Positions 46,064-57,110 of a stretch of DNA of 64,000 nucleotides are shown here, in pieces. The DNA is from Athripsodes cinereus (lineage: Eukaryota > Arthropoda > Insecta > Trichoptera > Leptoceridae). The stretch covers positions 14,871,614 to 14,935,613 of the forward strand of contig OX388321.1 of the NCBI GenBank assembly GCA_947579605.1, given 5' to 3'. The position numbers and the translations under genes were made by a program. The notes under the pieces are model-generated. The model was not told the DNA's origin, ran no database searches, and saw only the letters and a list, made by a program, of their open reading frames with translations. Position 1 is the first letter of the stretch, and each line of letters opens with the position of its first letter.

Positions 46064-47718
46064 TCGCCATAATAGCTTTAAAGCCACGTAGAAGGAAGAC
46101 CAAAGACTTTATCGGGAAGTCCACGAGGTCTGAACTAAACACTCCACCCCTGCCAAATGCAAGCTGTATAAGTTACTCCACGTATTATTTCCGATTATTA
46201 TTAATTTATAATTTAAAATAATAACCACGTTGATATAGTTAGTTGCTTTATCAGTTACTCGCTCTCTGCAGGTACATTTTATTGCATGATGTTGATTTAT
46301 GAAACTGCGTTATTATGCTGTAACTAATGTGCAGCAAAGAATAAGATAAATAAAAATATACGAAAAACTAAGTTTATCTACAGATTTTTAAAAGTTACAA
46401 ATGGACAAGATTAGTTTTTATCTTAACAAAAATCCTAATTACCGTGGAGTCCGTATACATTCGTGAAACAGAGGGTGCTAATTTATGAATTAATAACTTC
46501 GGATTATTACATAAAGCATTCATTAAGATCTTTTATCAGCGTACCTACCTACCTACTATGTACCTGGTACCAGTATAATATTGTTAATAATAATATTAAG
46601 AATTTTCTCTGTTGAGAATCATGAGAAGAATACAGATTGATAGTATTACGATGATTATTGTATGTAACACAGTCTGTTGTGTTGAAAACTGGATTTTCAC
46701 TTACTCAGAATCTTGAATGAGACTTTTCAATCCAATTGAACCAATGAAGAAGATGATTCTATATCTTTTATTTTGTCAAGACGATTATTATGGTATTAGC
46801 AATGATTGGATAATGATAAATTCCAAACAATTGATTGATGATGTTTTTGAAAGACGTCTTTAAATTTTGTTTATCTGCATATTTCTCAAGTGGAGTAGCC
46901 AGTGCATGTTTTATCTTCAAGGAGATTTGCATACTTACTATTATGAAAGTACAATTATATTATTTCAGCATGTGTATATTAATTCTGCAAATGTTAACAA
47001 AACAAAACTTGCGACGTGAAAGAAATGTTCCTTATAAATTCATAAGTAATGGTCTGTGTAACTTATTTTTATTATTTTGAAAATGTATGAAAAAGAAAAC
47101 GTTGTGATATTTGCAGACAAAAATTCAAGAGTTTACCATACATGAATTTCATTAGATACGATTGATGTACATAATTTAATATGAATTATTCATGGAACTC
47201 GATAAAGTTTTGTATTTACTCACTCAGTTTCTGACAAAATAAGAGATTTATATGGAAGTGAAATGAATCTGCGAGGAAATGTTGACATTTTGTCTTATAA
47301 TTCTTGTAAAATGAATTCTAATCTAGGATCCAAGAAAAGTTAAACGTAAACAATATTTTTCCCAGTTCATTCCTTCGGACGTCTGGACAATGGTCTTCAA
47401 TATATCTCATTGAGGTTGTCCTATCCTGGGATATTTGCAATTGGTCCACAAGAACATGTACAATTTTTTGTGTCTGATTATATATTTTGTTTAAATATAT
47501 TTTTGCTAAAATGAGATGCTTGTTTAGTATTTCCACTTAACTTTATTATTCGTGAGCCAGCTTCAAGAGATTTCACTCTTAAAGTCAAGTTCACGTTTAA
47601 CAAATTAACAAACTTTATATGTTGATTGAATTGCCGTCTATTTTTTAAAACTTTGAAGGCGTCTATTTTGTTAAACTATTCACGTGAAAAAAACAAATTA
47701 TATATAATTAAAAAAAAA
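46064..47718. other. AT-rich non-coding stretch
   Basis: The open frame at 46835-47080 and others have no recognisable domain. Confidence 0.5.
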
Positions 47719-47847
47719 AAAGATATATCTGGGTTTTGTTTGTTATAAACCCAAATACAACCTTATACACCTTTCACAGTAAGCTATTAAAAGCTTGTGT
47801 CGTGAAAGGGGAGTTTGCCGGCACCTGGTATCGAACCACGGACCCCT
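47719..47847 (-). mobile_element. SINE-A, head partly missing
   Basis: agatatatctgggttttgtt, ttataaacccaaatacaacc, cacctttcacagtaagctat, gtcgtgaaaggggagtttgc, cggcacctggtatcgaacca. It ends before the A-box region. The tail side has an A run instead of T. Confidence 0.9.
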
Positions 47848-48126
47848 ACATGTTTTATTACTTTCTAATATTTAAGTAACCTGGTTTTTTTCATTATTTT
47901 CAGACGCTAGATGGCTGTATGAATGATAAACTGTTAAACAGAAAACACGAGGAATTTCGTTGAATTATTTATTAATGCTTTATATAAGGAGTTTAGTGAA
48001 AAAGGGATTACCATAAAAGTAACATAATGCAATGGAATTTAGTACATTACATACTGAAAATAGGGATAAGTCATTTTCATTGGTAAATTTTTAGCGTTGA
48101 AAGTAGCAGATACTTTTTTTTATATT

Positions 48127-48303
48127 TTTTTTTATTGAAAGATATATCTGAGTTTTGTTATAAACCCAAATACAACCTTATACACCTTTCACACTAAGCT
48201 AAAAGCTTGTGCCGTGAAAGGGGAGTTTGCCGGAATCATGGGATCGAATCACGGACCCCTTGTTCTGAAGGCTGAGACTCTACCTCCAGGCTACCGACGA
48301 ACT
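48127..48303 (-). mobile_element. SINE-A, full length
   Basis: gatatatctgagttttgtta, cacctttcacactaagctaa, ggagtttgccggaatcatgg, gatcgaatcacggacccctt, ctgagactctacctccaggc, taccgacgaacttcc. A partial second head (aagctatcgacgaactt, 48306-48322) follows, a small duplication. Confidence 0.92.
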
Positions 48304-48726
48304 TCCAAGCTATCGACGAACTTAATCCCGGTCTTTATTTTACACGATATTCAATGCAATGTTTGAAGTTTTACGTTTGACATTCAGACATTTATAGCAA
48401 AACTTTGAATTTGTTCAGATTGTTCGGTGACATTGACTTAGCATGTTCACCTAATCTTTAGTCCTTACAAAGTAATGTCATAATATTGCAAAGTTTAGTT
48501 TGGACTTAAAATGATAAACAATTAGAGAAATAATTACACTTGGAATTGGTAGACGCATTGAAACTTTGTAGACTTCAATATAAACTTACTCAGTGTGATC
48601 GATCTATCTAGAGTTGAAAAACAATTCGATATCAGCTTAATGATCTTTAATCACACAAAACGATTTCGTTGATAACCATGACACCTTTCATCCACCTGCT
48701 CCCCACTTATTTGACACGTAAAGATC

Positions 48727-48912
48727 TTTTTTTTTTTATTTTTTAAAAAAATGTTTATCTGGGTATTTGTTATAAACCCAAATCCAACTCTATACATCTT
48801 TCACAGTAAGTTAAAAGTTAATATCGTAAAGGGGAGTTTGTTAGCACCTGGGATCGAACCGCGCACCTCTTGTGCACGAGCCTGAGACTCTATCTCCAGG
48901 CTACCGACGAAC
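48727..48912 (-). mobile_element. SINE-A, full length, diverged
   Basis: T run, tgtttatctgggtatttgtt, ataaacccaaatccaactct, acagtaagttaaaagttaat, cacctgggatcgaaccgcgc, gagactctatctccaggcta, ccgacgaac. Confidence 0.92.
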
Positions 48913-49014
48913 GCAACTATTAAAAAACATGACTTAAATTTTTTGTGCTTAAAATTGATTATTTAATTTTTTATTTTTAAAGAAGAATCCAAATTTGAAA
49001 TAATTCTTAATACA

Positions 49015-49092
49015 CTCCAGACACCCTGTCAGAAGCGAACCCGAATCTTCCAATTGAAAATCCTCGACCCTATCATCAGGCTGCCGACAACC
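49015..49092 (-). mobile_element. Degenerate SINE-A head
   Basis: caccctgtcagaagcgaacc then atcatcaggctgccgacaac follows the reversed tRNA-like head with many changes. It is the fourth SINE-A trace on this strand within 1.4 kb. Confidence 0.5.
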
Positions 49093-49108
49093 TAAATGAA
49101 AAGAGGAA

Positions 49109-49294
49109 GATATGATTTTTTAGATTATGATGTACTAATTGTTATTTTTTGAGCTTTTTATTTGCTACCGCGGTTTCGGTGGAGCGTCCACCATTAACGA
49201 GCGTTAATCTAAAACACGCTCCACCGAAACCGCGGTAGCAAATAAAAAGCTCAAAAAATAACAATTAGTACATCATAATCTAAAAAATCATATC
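49109..49294. repeat. Perfect inverted repeat with 79-bp arms and nested palindrome
   Basis: Bases 49109-49187 (gatatgattttttagattat ... ggtttcggtggagcgt) are the exact reverse complement of 49216-49294. The 28-nt spacer contains a further palindrome, attaacgagcgttaat (49193-49208). The inner arms are GC-rich (ctaccgcggtttcggtggag) and the outer arms AT-rich. No coding sequence. Perfect arms of this length indicate a very recent event, gene-conversion maintenance, a young hairpin-type transposon, or an assembly artefact. Confidence 0.97.
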
Positions 49295-50453
49295 ATGTCT
49301 AGAAATTGTTATATTGTGAATGCCGAAAACATAAGCAAAGTGAAAAGAGGAAGTTTTAGAAGATATATTTCATTTTTGACCACATTCATTTAAGAAACAT
49401 ATCACAATATTTGCCACTGATATTATATTTTATATATTTATTTAGTATTTAGTGATTCATGGTTCTTATATTTATAAATATTAATATAAAGCAAACTTTT
49501 AAAGGTAGTAAATTAGTTAATATATACCAAGATAAAATTGTATATTACAGAAGTTTATGGTCATGGCATAATTTTATTAGAAATTCTATTTGAAAATCCG
49601 TAAATCATAAAAATATGAGTTTCAGTAATGTGTATGCGTGTTAAAAATAATAAAGGATAATAAGTATGAAATATACTTAGGGTCAACTGGATATTACGAA
49701 AAAGATCTTTGTCCCATGAAGGACCATTATCATTAATAGTTAGTAACAATACAAGGGAGCCATAAAAACTTAGATGAGAGATTACATTATCTATTATTTT
49801 ATTACGCGATGCGGTCCTGATCTTGAGAAAAGAATAATGTAGAGATGATTCTTCTTACCATAGTAAAATAACCCTTAATCTAATCGAAAGGCAAACCCCT
49901 GAGGATACATTTATAAGGGATGCTTAGTAACGCTGGATTTTTTTAGACGAGGCAAAAATCCTAAAAATACATTATCTCAGTTTAACAATAATCCAAGCTG
50001 AAAATGAGCTTAAACATGAATCATTAATTAATAATGAAATTGAGATCTTATTTTTTTTCTTGTTCGTGAGATTATTACTTAGTAAGTTGAAATGCCTCTT
50101 TCAATTTGTTTTACCTTGGATGAGTTTATTTTCCAACAGCCTTTTTATTATTAATATAAATTCAATGCTTTAATTATTTTTGTGATCTATTGATGTGTAT
50201 TTTTTGCTTATTTTTTCTTTTAATGTACCTGTGTTGTATATACAATTAACATCTACGACTCATGCGATGAGGCATGCTTGTAAGATTTGCCATGGTGGTA
50301 AAGTAGTAGTTTCAGTAGTATATACTTACCTGTATAAAATATTTCGGTGGTAAAATTAAAAAGGTATTAACTACTAGAAACAAAATTGTCATCTATTCTA
50401 AGCGATTTTTTATCAATGATTATATAATCTACGACTACTATACCTTCAGTGGA
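49295..50453. other. AT-rich non-coding stretch
   Basis: No gene supported. A weak SINE-B-like scrap (gcgatgaggcatgcttgtaa, about 50261-50300) is present. Confidence 0.45.
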
Positions 50454-50760
50454 TAAGCTACGGTGGTTTGGACATGTTGAATGAATGAACGAGGTAAGAA
50501 TGACAAAGAGGCTATACTTGTCTGAAAGAATGGGTGTGAGGAAGCGCGGGCGTCCGAGAACTACGTGGCTTGATCACGTGGATCAAATTCTCAAGGACGG
50601 CCGTGTGTTGAGTAAGAGGAACCAATGTGCGTGCACGAGAAATTTTTTGAATGTGGAGGAAGTGAAGGAAGTGTGTAAGGATAGATACCTATATTTGGCG
50701 TTCCGTTCTCTCTGCCTACCCCACTTGTGACACAGCGTGAGAGTAAAGTATAGTATAGTT
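50454..50760 (+). pseudogene. RTE-like LINE C-terminus with (TATAG)n tail
   Basis: Encodes DKLRWFGHVE, a stop, then MNEVRMTKRLYLSERMGVRK, RGRPRTTWLDHVDQILKDGR, NFLNVEEVKEVCKDR and FRSLCLPHL. LRWFGHVERM.E.R..K...G.R.RGRPR..WLDHV is the hallmark C-terminus of RTE-like non-LTR ORFs. The 3' end ctgcctaccccacttgtgac, then gcgtgagagtaaagtatagtatag, closely parallels the end of SINE-B at 52091-52139. Confidence 0.92.
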
Positions 50761-50789
50761 CAGTATAAAATATAAATGCTGTACCTAAT

Positions 50790-50860
50790 TTTTACAGGAC
50801 ACTCGAAAACTTACAGAAAACAGTGGTAGACCATTTCTTTGTTGACTGATTCCACGGATT
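50790..50860 (-). mobile_element. SINE-B 5' fragment
   Basis: ttacaggacactcgaaaact, tacagaaaacagtggtagac and gattccacgg reverse the SINE-B head. It lies shortly after the RTE-like LINE end. Confidence 0.6.
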
Positions 50861-51439
50861 AAATATTTTTTCCTTCTATGTAGGTTACATAATTTGAATC
50901 ATTTACATTATCATTATCATGATGGCTTAGGTTACATGTTTGTAATTAATTCCATAAAATTTATATTATAAGGTCCCGGAAATATTACGACTAGTAAAAC
51001 TTGAAAAGAATTGAGCGAGTTGTTTTTATTACATAACATGGAGCGGGTAGTATATTTTAACTTCAGTATAAAAACGAAAGTCGAGTAAGAATGATAAAAT
51101 TGCTTATGTAGAAGTTCTGTTTAACGAAGTGAATAATGTTTGTGTAAATACTATTAAATTACAATGGAAGGTAAAGGAATATGGTTAAAAATTTCAGTTT
51201 TCTACTACATTCGTATTTACATTCAGACTCAATTGACAAGTAAAAAGTTGTGCTATATTCTCTTTTTCTTTACTTTCATGACCCAAAGACGAGTGAATTA
51301 TGAAAGTTGTGCTTCAATTTATTATGGCTAAGCTGTGATGCTTTTTTATGTCAACCAAGAATTTTTCAAATTTTGATTTCAACAAACTACATAATTTTTC
51401 TCTGTTGGATTTGTTTTTGAACAGCGCGGAACAGGGAAG

Positions 51440-51690
51440 CATTCTTTAGAGTGATCGTCAACGTTAGGGGGTTCCTGGAGTCCCCGACAAAGAATACGTC
51501 CTCCACTCTTGAAGTATTCAATATTCGTAAAACATCACGTATTAAGACATTTAATATCTTAGTTCGGCGATGAGGTATGGTACTCTTCCTGAATATCTTA
51601 ACTTTTATTGAAATAGAAAAGATGACTTGCATGTTTATTACGTGCAATCAATCCGCTGGCTACCCGTTTGTGGGAAATGCCCTGGCATCA
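51440..51690 (+). mobile_element. Diverged SINE-B copy
   Basis: cgtcctccactcttgaagta, agttcggcgatgaggtatgg, gaaaagatgacttgcatgtt, tattacgtgcaatcaatccg and ctggctacccgtttgtggga follow the family order. Confidence 0.7.
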
Positions 51691-51885
51691 TGATTGTATA
51701 AATTATTGAAATGAATTTGTTTCATTAATAAACCTTCTCGTGGCATGGAGAAGCTGAAGATGTTTCAACATGTACATATTAGGAAGGCTAACGTCAGTGA
51801 TATGTTAATTTAAGCAGAAGAATACTTTTAACAATATAACACTCATATGTAAATGAAATGCAATTATGTCGTGTAAACTATCAAT

Positions 51886-52139
51886 CCCGTGGAGCACCCG
51901 GTAAAGAATTGGTCTCCCACTCTTCTGCGTAAGTTTTCGAGTGTCCTGTAAAAGGCAGGTGTTCGAAAAAATTAAGACATTATACATCTTAAATTCAGCG
52001 ATGAGGTTTGCCACCCATCCTGAATGTCTTGATTTTATATTGGCACGAAGAGGACAGTTTGCATGTTTCTTACATGCAGCTGATCTGCTGGCTACCCCAC
52101 TTGTGGGATATGCCGTGATGGTATAGTATAGTATAGTAT
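51886..52139 (+). mobile_element. SINE-B, intact reference copy with 10-bp TSD
   Basis: 254 bp from cccgtggagcacccggtaaa to a (tatag)n tail at 52121-52139. The exact direct repeat aactatcaat borders it (51876-51885, 52140-52149). Internal landmarks are aggcaggtgttcgaaaaaat (part of a B-box-like word), the hairpin gcatgtttcttacatgc, and ctaccccacttgtgggatat with gccgtgatggtat. I see no clear tRNA head, so the source of the 5' part is unknown. Frames at 51805-52126 on both strands are by-products. Confidence 0.95.
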
Positions 52140-52149
52140 AACTATCAAT

Positions 52150-54049
52150 GGGTTTTATAGTAAGTTTTTGAGTATCATATTTTAAAAGGAAGTTGATCGC
52201 AAAAATTCAATTCTACACATTTTATGTTCGACAATAATAGTGCGGAAGTTAAAGTTTTTGTAAAACGTTTCTCTGTTAGAATAATGCGGGTAAAGTTAAA
52301 TTAATTTTATTTGAATATCAAAATGTTCTAGTGATTAAATCAAAAAAGTTGTCATCTGCAAGAGAAAATATTTCATAAATTATCTGCTACAGAAATATTT
52401 ACAATGTGAATCTTTTGTAGATAAATTAACTCCAATAATGCACAGACCTCTATTCAAGGAAAAAATCCACACATAAATATTTGAGTCGGTTCGTATGTGC
52501 GTATGTCCTCAATGGACTCTGAAATAAGGAAAGACAGAAGTAAAATAATACACTCTATACGAGGTCTCATCTCCTGGGCAGGTTTAAGGCTAAAAACATT
52601 TTAAATATCTTATGTATTGATAAAGATATTACAATTTTAATGAGATTCCCATACATTCGCTTGACAAAATTGCCAAGCGAATGTATGAAAATCCAATATT
52701 TATAGTAAAAAATTTTTCATTGTATTGAATTAATTTCAAAATGGATGTAACAATAAATAAAACAATACTGAAACAAAATAATTAGGGACTGTTTACATAA
52801 TGAAACATTGTGATTGCTAATGACAAAAAATCCTGAATTATGTGAATAAAAATTGCATATTTTTGACATTTTGAGCTATTTTCATAATGCAGGATATTAT
52901 GAGACCATAGAAATCCATACTGTAGAATAAGAATAGTATTATGTAAAAAATCCATAAACAATGTTAAATGATTTTTTGTATAAATAAATACAAAAGTACC
53001 TCGGTACTAGCCATAAGAACCTATTTATTTTCGTTAAATATGGGCATGTGGGGAGTCAAACATTAAGTATTCTCATTGGTCATAACTTTTTATTACTTTT
53101 TTCCACGTAAGCACATACTTCATTTTAGTCCAATAAGGTTATATCATTTCAACCCATGTATATGCACGGTTTCTGTTTATTTAAACCCGAGCAATGCCGG
53201 GTTACAAAAGCTTGTTATTAATATGACAACATTAGTTACTAAGATTATTTTACAAAGTAAAAAGATCGTATAAGGTTTTTCAAAGGCCTCATAGTAATAT
53301 ATTTATTATCATTCCAATGAATATATGGTAAAAGAGATATATTTAATAAATAGTAATAGAAAGCGGATTATTCCAATTTAAAAAAAAAATCCAGTCGTTC
53401 AGTTTTTAATGAAAAAGTAAGTTGTTATGTTTATAGGTAGGTATATATAATTTTGATGAAATTTAATGATAATTTTTTAGTAACAAATTAATCCAGTTAA
53501 AGCCAAAGCAAATGTATAAAATTATTTAACAATCGATATTCAATTTACTAATTGGTACGACGCCGCCTGAGCCGACTCGTTCTTCGACATAAAAAAATGT
53601 TTTGCAAGCATATGAAATATGTATTGTTTCTATTTCACCACATATTATTATGGACATTACCTTCATTATTTATATTCAATCATATGAATTTCTAGGAAAT
53701 AAATTATACTACGGTACCGAATAATAAATCATAATAATATTAGAATGTGGGTACTCGGTTAACTACCGTATAATTTGTATATAACGCTTAGTGCATTTCA
53801 AATAACGATTTTTGAATTATTGAATCGACGACGAAAAAAATTGTAAATATTAATAGTCAGAGTAAAAGTGTGCCACTGGTTCAACAATAGTAGAAGCAAT
53901 AGGGTCTTCGCCTTCGGCATGTAAAGAGGATAGGCCAATTATGACTAATCAAAGTAGTGGAGGCAAAAAGCTGACAGATCACGAGCCTCGTGATTGAAGA
54001 AGAATCAAGGTCGATTGACATTCATTCATCTTCTTCTTTCTGTGCTATG
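52150..54049. other. AT-rich stretch with a short hairpin
   Basis: catacattcgcttg (52650-52663) and its exact complement caagcgaatgtatg (52674-52687) form a 14-bp stem. No gene could be supported. Confidence 0.5.
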
Positions 54050-54250
54050 TCAGGTCCCCCCGACGTTGGCGATCACTCCGACAAAAACCTCCCTGTCCTG
54101 TGCTGCTCTGAACAGGTCATCCACTGTCCGGATTCCGGTCCACTCCCTAATGTTGCGCAGCCAGGACATCTGCTTTTTGCCAACTCCCCGTCTTCCCTCT
54201 ATCTTGCACTCCAATATAAGGCGGAGGAAACGATACTCATTAATCCTGCC
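54050..54250 (-). pseudogene. LINE C-terminus, intact final 66 codons
   Basis: The minus strand is open from 54250 to a TGA at 54050-54052 and reads GRINEYRFLRLILECKIEGR, then RGVGKKQMSWLRNIREWTGI, then RTVDDLFRAAQDREVFVGVI and ANVGGT. YRFL.LI.EGKIEGKRG.GR...SWL.NIREWTG....LFRAA.DRE is the conserved C-terminus of a common insect non-LTR family. It is followed (minus direction) by a gaagaagaag-type tail. A TAA at 54251-54253 marks truncation or decay upstream. The plus-strand frames at 53990-54308 are its shadows. Confidence 0.92.
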
Positions 54251-54399
54251 TTATTGTTTTAAGTGCGTTCATGAAAGTAGATTACTATATTCTTTCAAAA
54301 TTGCATGAAATATAAAGTCTCAAGTCTTTTAATGATAGCAAAAATATTTAATTATTTTGTATAACTGAGATCAGAAAAAACGAGCACATTACAATGTAA

Positions 54400-54555
54400 A
54401 CTATTGAAAATGCCCTGGAATTTTTTTAAGGCTCTGGAAGAATTTAATGAAACTAGACAATATTCGAAATTTCCTGATGATTTTTTAACATTTAGAGACT
54501 GTTTTTGGCACAAATCATCCCAGTAGGATGCTATGCCATAAATGAAGATTTTTTT
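54400..54555 (+). mobile_element. LINE 3' end of the RNase H family
   Basis: agactgtttttggcacaaat, catcccagtaggatgctatg, ccataaatgaag matches the 3' UTR terminus at 41727-41775 (ttggcacaaatcgtcccaca...gttgcc). Confidence 0.6.
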
Positions 54556-56169
54556 TTATATAGGTAATTATAGAAATCAGAATTTCAAATAAGGAAACAT
54601 TATCTACATATTATAGTTTGATGTCATTTTGAAAATGAAAATAGAAAAACACGTCATAAGTTTGCGTTATGGTAATGGTGAAGTTGTCAGGAGACATACA
54701 TAATAAATTGATTCCAGTTGCAAATCTCATGGAAAAATGTGAAAAGTTCCCTAGTTATCGGCATTATGGCCTCAGCGTAATAAAATTACCCTAAATATAC
54801 ATCATTATATATTATGTACCAGGAAAGAAATTTTCCAAAATATTGAACACGGTGTCGACGCCGGCGCTGCTGCTGGATTCGATTGAAAATATAAAATAAT
54901 AATAATAATGAAATACATTTTGCACACCACGAAATGTTGGAAATGTGGGCTAAATAAGTAATAACTATATTCATCATAAATAGGCATGTATCACCCGCTA
55001 AGTGAAATAAAGACATAACTTACCTTTTTCCCGGAGAAAATACCTCAATATCATAATTTTGTATAGGCAATAAATTTATATATATGGGCGCAGTGTTGGT
55101 ATTGCCATGCATGCAATGTTCAGTACCGTGGGCATTGATAAGTATTATCTCTGAGTATCTAAGTGTATTTTATATAATTTGTTATTCATTTACATATAAA
55201 TGTTTTTTTTTAATCTTTTCGCAAAGTTTATAATTAAATTTCAATTTCAATCCTCATTGAAAATAATGTTAGGTATGTTTTTTTTTTACTTTCTTATGTC
55301 AAATAATTTAGAGTTAGTGTTATACAAAAAAATAATAATATTGTAATGGGCGATAGTCGGTTAATAAATGAATATATAAATAAATATATTTAGCCAAGAG
55401 ATTATAAAAAAAAAGTTTATAAATTGATAATCGATAACTGATATATAAAATATTTACCGTTTATTCAGTTTTGGTTGTTAGTTGTAACGGTATCTTAGTG
55501 TAACGACGTATTATAAAGCGAAAATTTACGAGGAAAATTTCTTCAAAATGTCCCGATATTCTGATTGAAAAGTTTTATATCGCCTCTTAGTATAGTAATA
55601 ATACTAATAATTCAACCATAAATCAGGAAATGTTGACGGAAAAATTCGCACAATATTCTGCCTATGGTCGTTATCTCTTCGATTTTTCGAAAACGCCATA
55701 AATTTTCATATTTCTTTAAGTAATGATGAACCTTTTTTAATATTTTTTTCTTCTTCAAAATATCAGAACGTTCTTGAAAAACAAAATACAATATTCCACG
55801 CTGTCTTTGTGTATCTATGTGTGTACGCATGTTTAATTTATTTAGTGAAATGTAAAATTAACCAATTTCTACCTGGGTGCTCAAAATGAATCATACAAAA
55901 TATAATACCAATTTAATTTTCGTTTTACAAATTATAAGCTTTTGTAAAATTATACAAAAAGTCGGAGCTCAATCAGAGCAAAGTGATGATAAAATGGTGA
56001 AGTAGAAACTGCCTGAAAATAGCGGTTAAAAACACAGACGATCTTGACTACGCTGTAATCGGAATGCATATTTGAAGAACCGCATAGTGTGTAAGTAATA
56101 GGTGGACTCGGCATTACGTTCTCTCTGTTTACCTCACAAGCGCACCACACCACCAATTACCATTGCAGC
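54556..56169. other. Mostly AT-rich stretch with a small GC patch
   Basis: At 54848-54884 the minus strand has ccagcagcagcgccggcgtc gacaccgtg, split here for length, between an ag and a downstream cctggtacat. A small exon is imaginable but unsupported. The word cattacgttctctctgttta at about 56112 is a scrap of an RTE-like tail. Confidence 0.4.
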
Positions 56170-56179
56170 ATTAGGGGAT

Positions 56180-56183
<4 letters not shown>

Positions 56184-56211
<28 letters not shown>

Positions 56212-56331
56212 TGAGGGGAAATCCTACTTGGACGCCCAACCCTTCTGGCTGGGTGTGCCGGACTCTCACCGACTAAAACCCCTCCTCTTCTTTGCGGAAG
56301 TGTACCTGTCTTTTTATAAGACCTACCACTT
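56184..56331 (-). mobile_element. Short poly(A) retroposon with 14-bp TSD
   Basis: Minus-strand element of 148 bp ending in an A run (T run 56183-56209 on plus). It is bordered by exact attaggggatagat at 56170-56183 and 56332-56345. The body reads, in its own direction, gcaaagaagaggaggggttt, tagtcggtgagagtccggca, cacccagccagaagggttgg and gcgtccaagtaggatttccc. This looks like the 3' UTR of a poly(A)-tailed LINE or a SINE derived from it. Long A run and perfect TSD indicate youth. Confidence 0.92.
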
Positions 56332-56345
56332 ATTAGGGGATAGAT

Positions 56346-56954
56346 GAAAAGACTTTATATTTCCAGGTTCCAGTTTTTGTTCGGTGATTTTACATATAAT
56401 ATGAGGAGTTCATTAACACCATAAATAAATTATAATATAATATATGTAAATGGTTCAACATACGTGATTGCAAACACGCCCATTAACACTTAACACTATG
56501 ACAATATGAATTTCGCTCGCAATATATTAATCAAATTAAACAGACGTAAGTTCTATAGGTGTGGCTAGTTTTTAATTTTTTAAAAAAGCGCCACAACAAT
56601 CTCATTTATTGTGTTAGTTCGCAATTTGGTTTTAAAAAAAACAAACCAAATACTAAAATCGTTGGTGAAGTAACTTTGGGTAAAGAAATTTTAGAATTAT
56701 TATAGCTATCAAGTACTCTTTATCAGCCGTATTCAAAACAAAAACGAATAAAATCTATTCAATCATTAAATTATAGGTGTCATGTATTTATCTTACGTTA
56801 CTTAAAATTGCTAAAATAAAGTTTAGCGGTGAGTAAAACTGAAATAGTCGTCAAAAAGAATATGTTGAATGTATTTACACATAAAGGATACACACACACT
56901 TTAAATATTTTTGTATATTTATTTTGGATTATGAAACTGATAACTAAATATTTT
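56346..56954. other. AT-rich non-coding stretch
   Basis: No gene supported. Confidence 0.5.
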
Positions 56955-57110
56955 TATTTTTTTTATTTTTATTTAGTACATAAACGGCTATCGCCTTTTA
57001 CATCAAGAACATACATAACACAATAATAAAATCACCAATTTCCAATAAAAAGCATTAACAATTACTAAAAACATAATAAAAACAATACATCAACTTATCC
57101 ATCTCACATC
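56955..57110 (-). mobile_element. LINE 3' end, minus strand
   Basis: A ttttttatttttatttag tail precedes tacataaacggctatcgcct and tttacatcaagaacatac. In its own direction this is ...gatgtaaaaggcgatagccg..., related to the end at 14015-14104. Confidence 0.5.

Noticed and set aside
53990..54308. Two overlapping plus-strand ORFs of 90 and 104 codons
   Set aside because: They are antisense shadows of the minus-strand LINE C-terminus GRINEYRFL...LFRAAQDRE.
54805..55016. Minus-strand small exon with an Ala/Arg-rich stretch
   Set aside because: Only a short GC patch with weak ag and gt neighbours; no recognisable domain or conserved frame.
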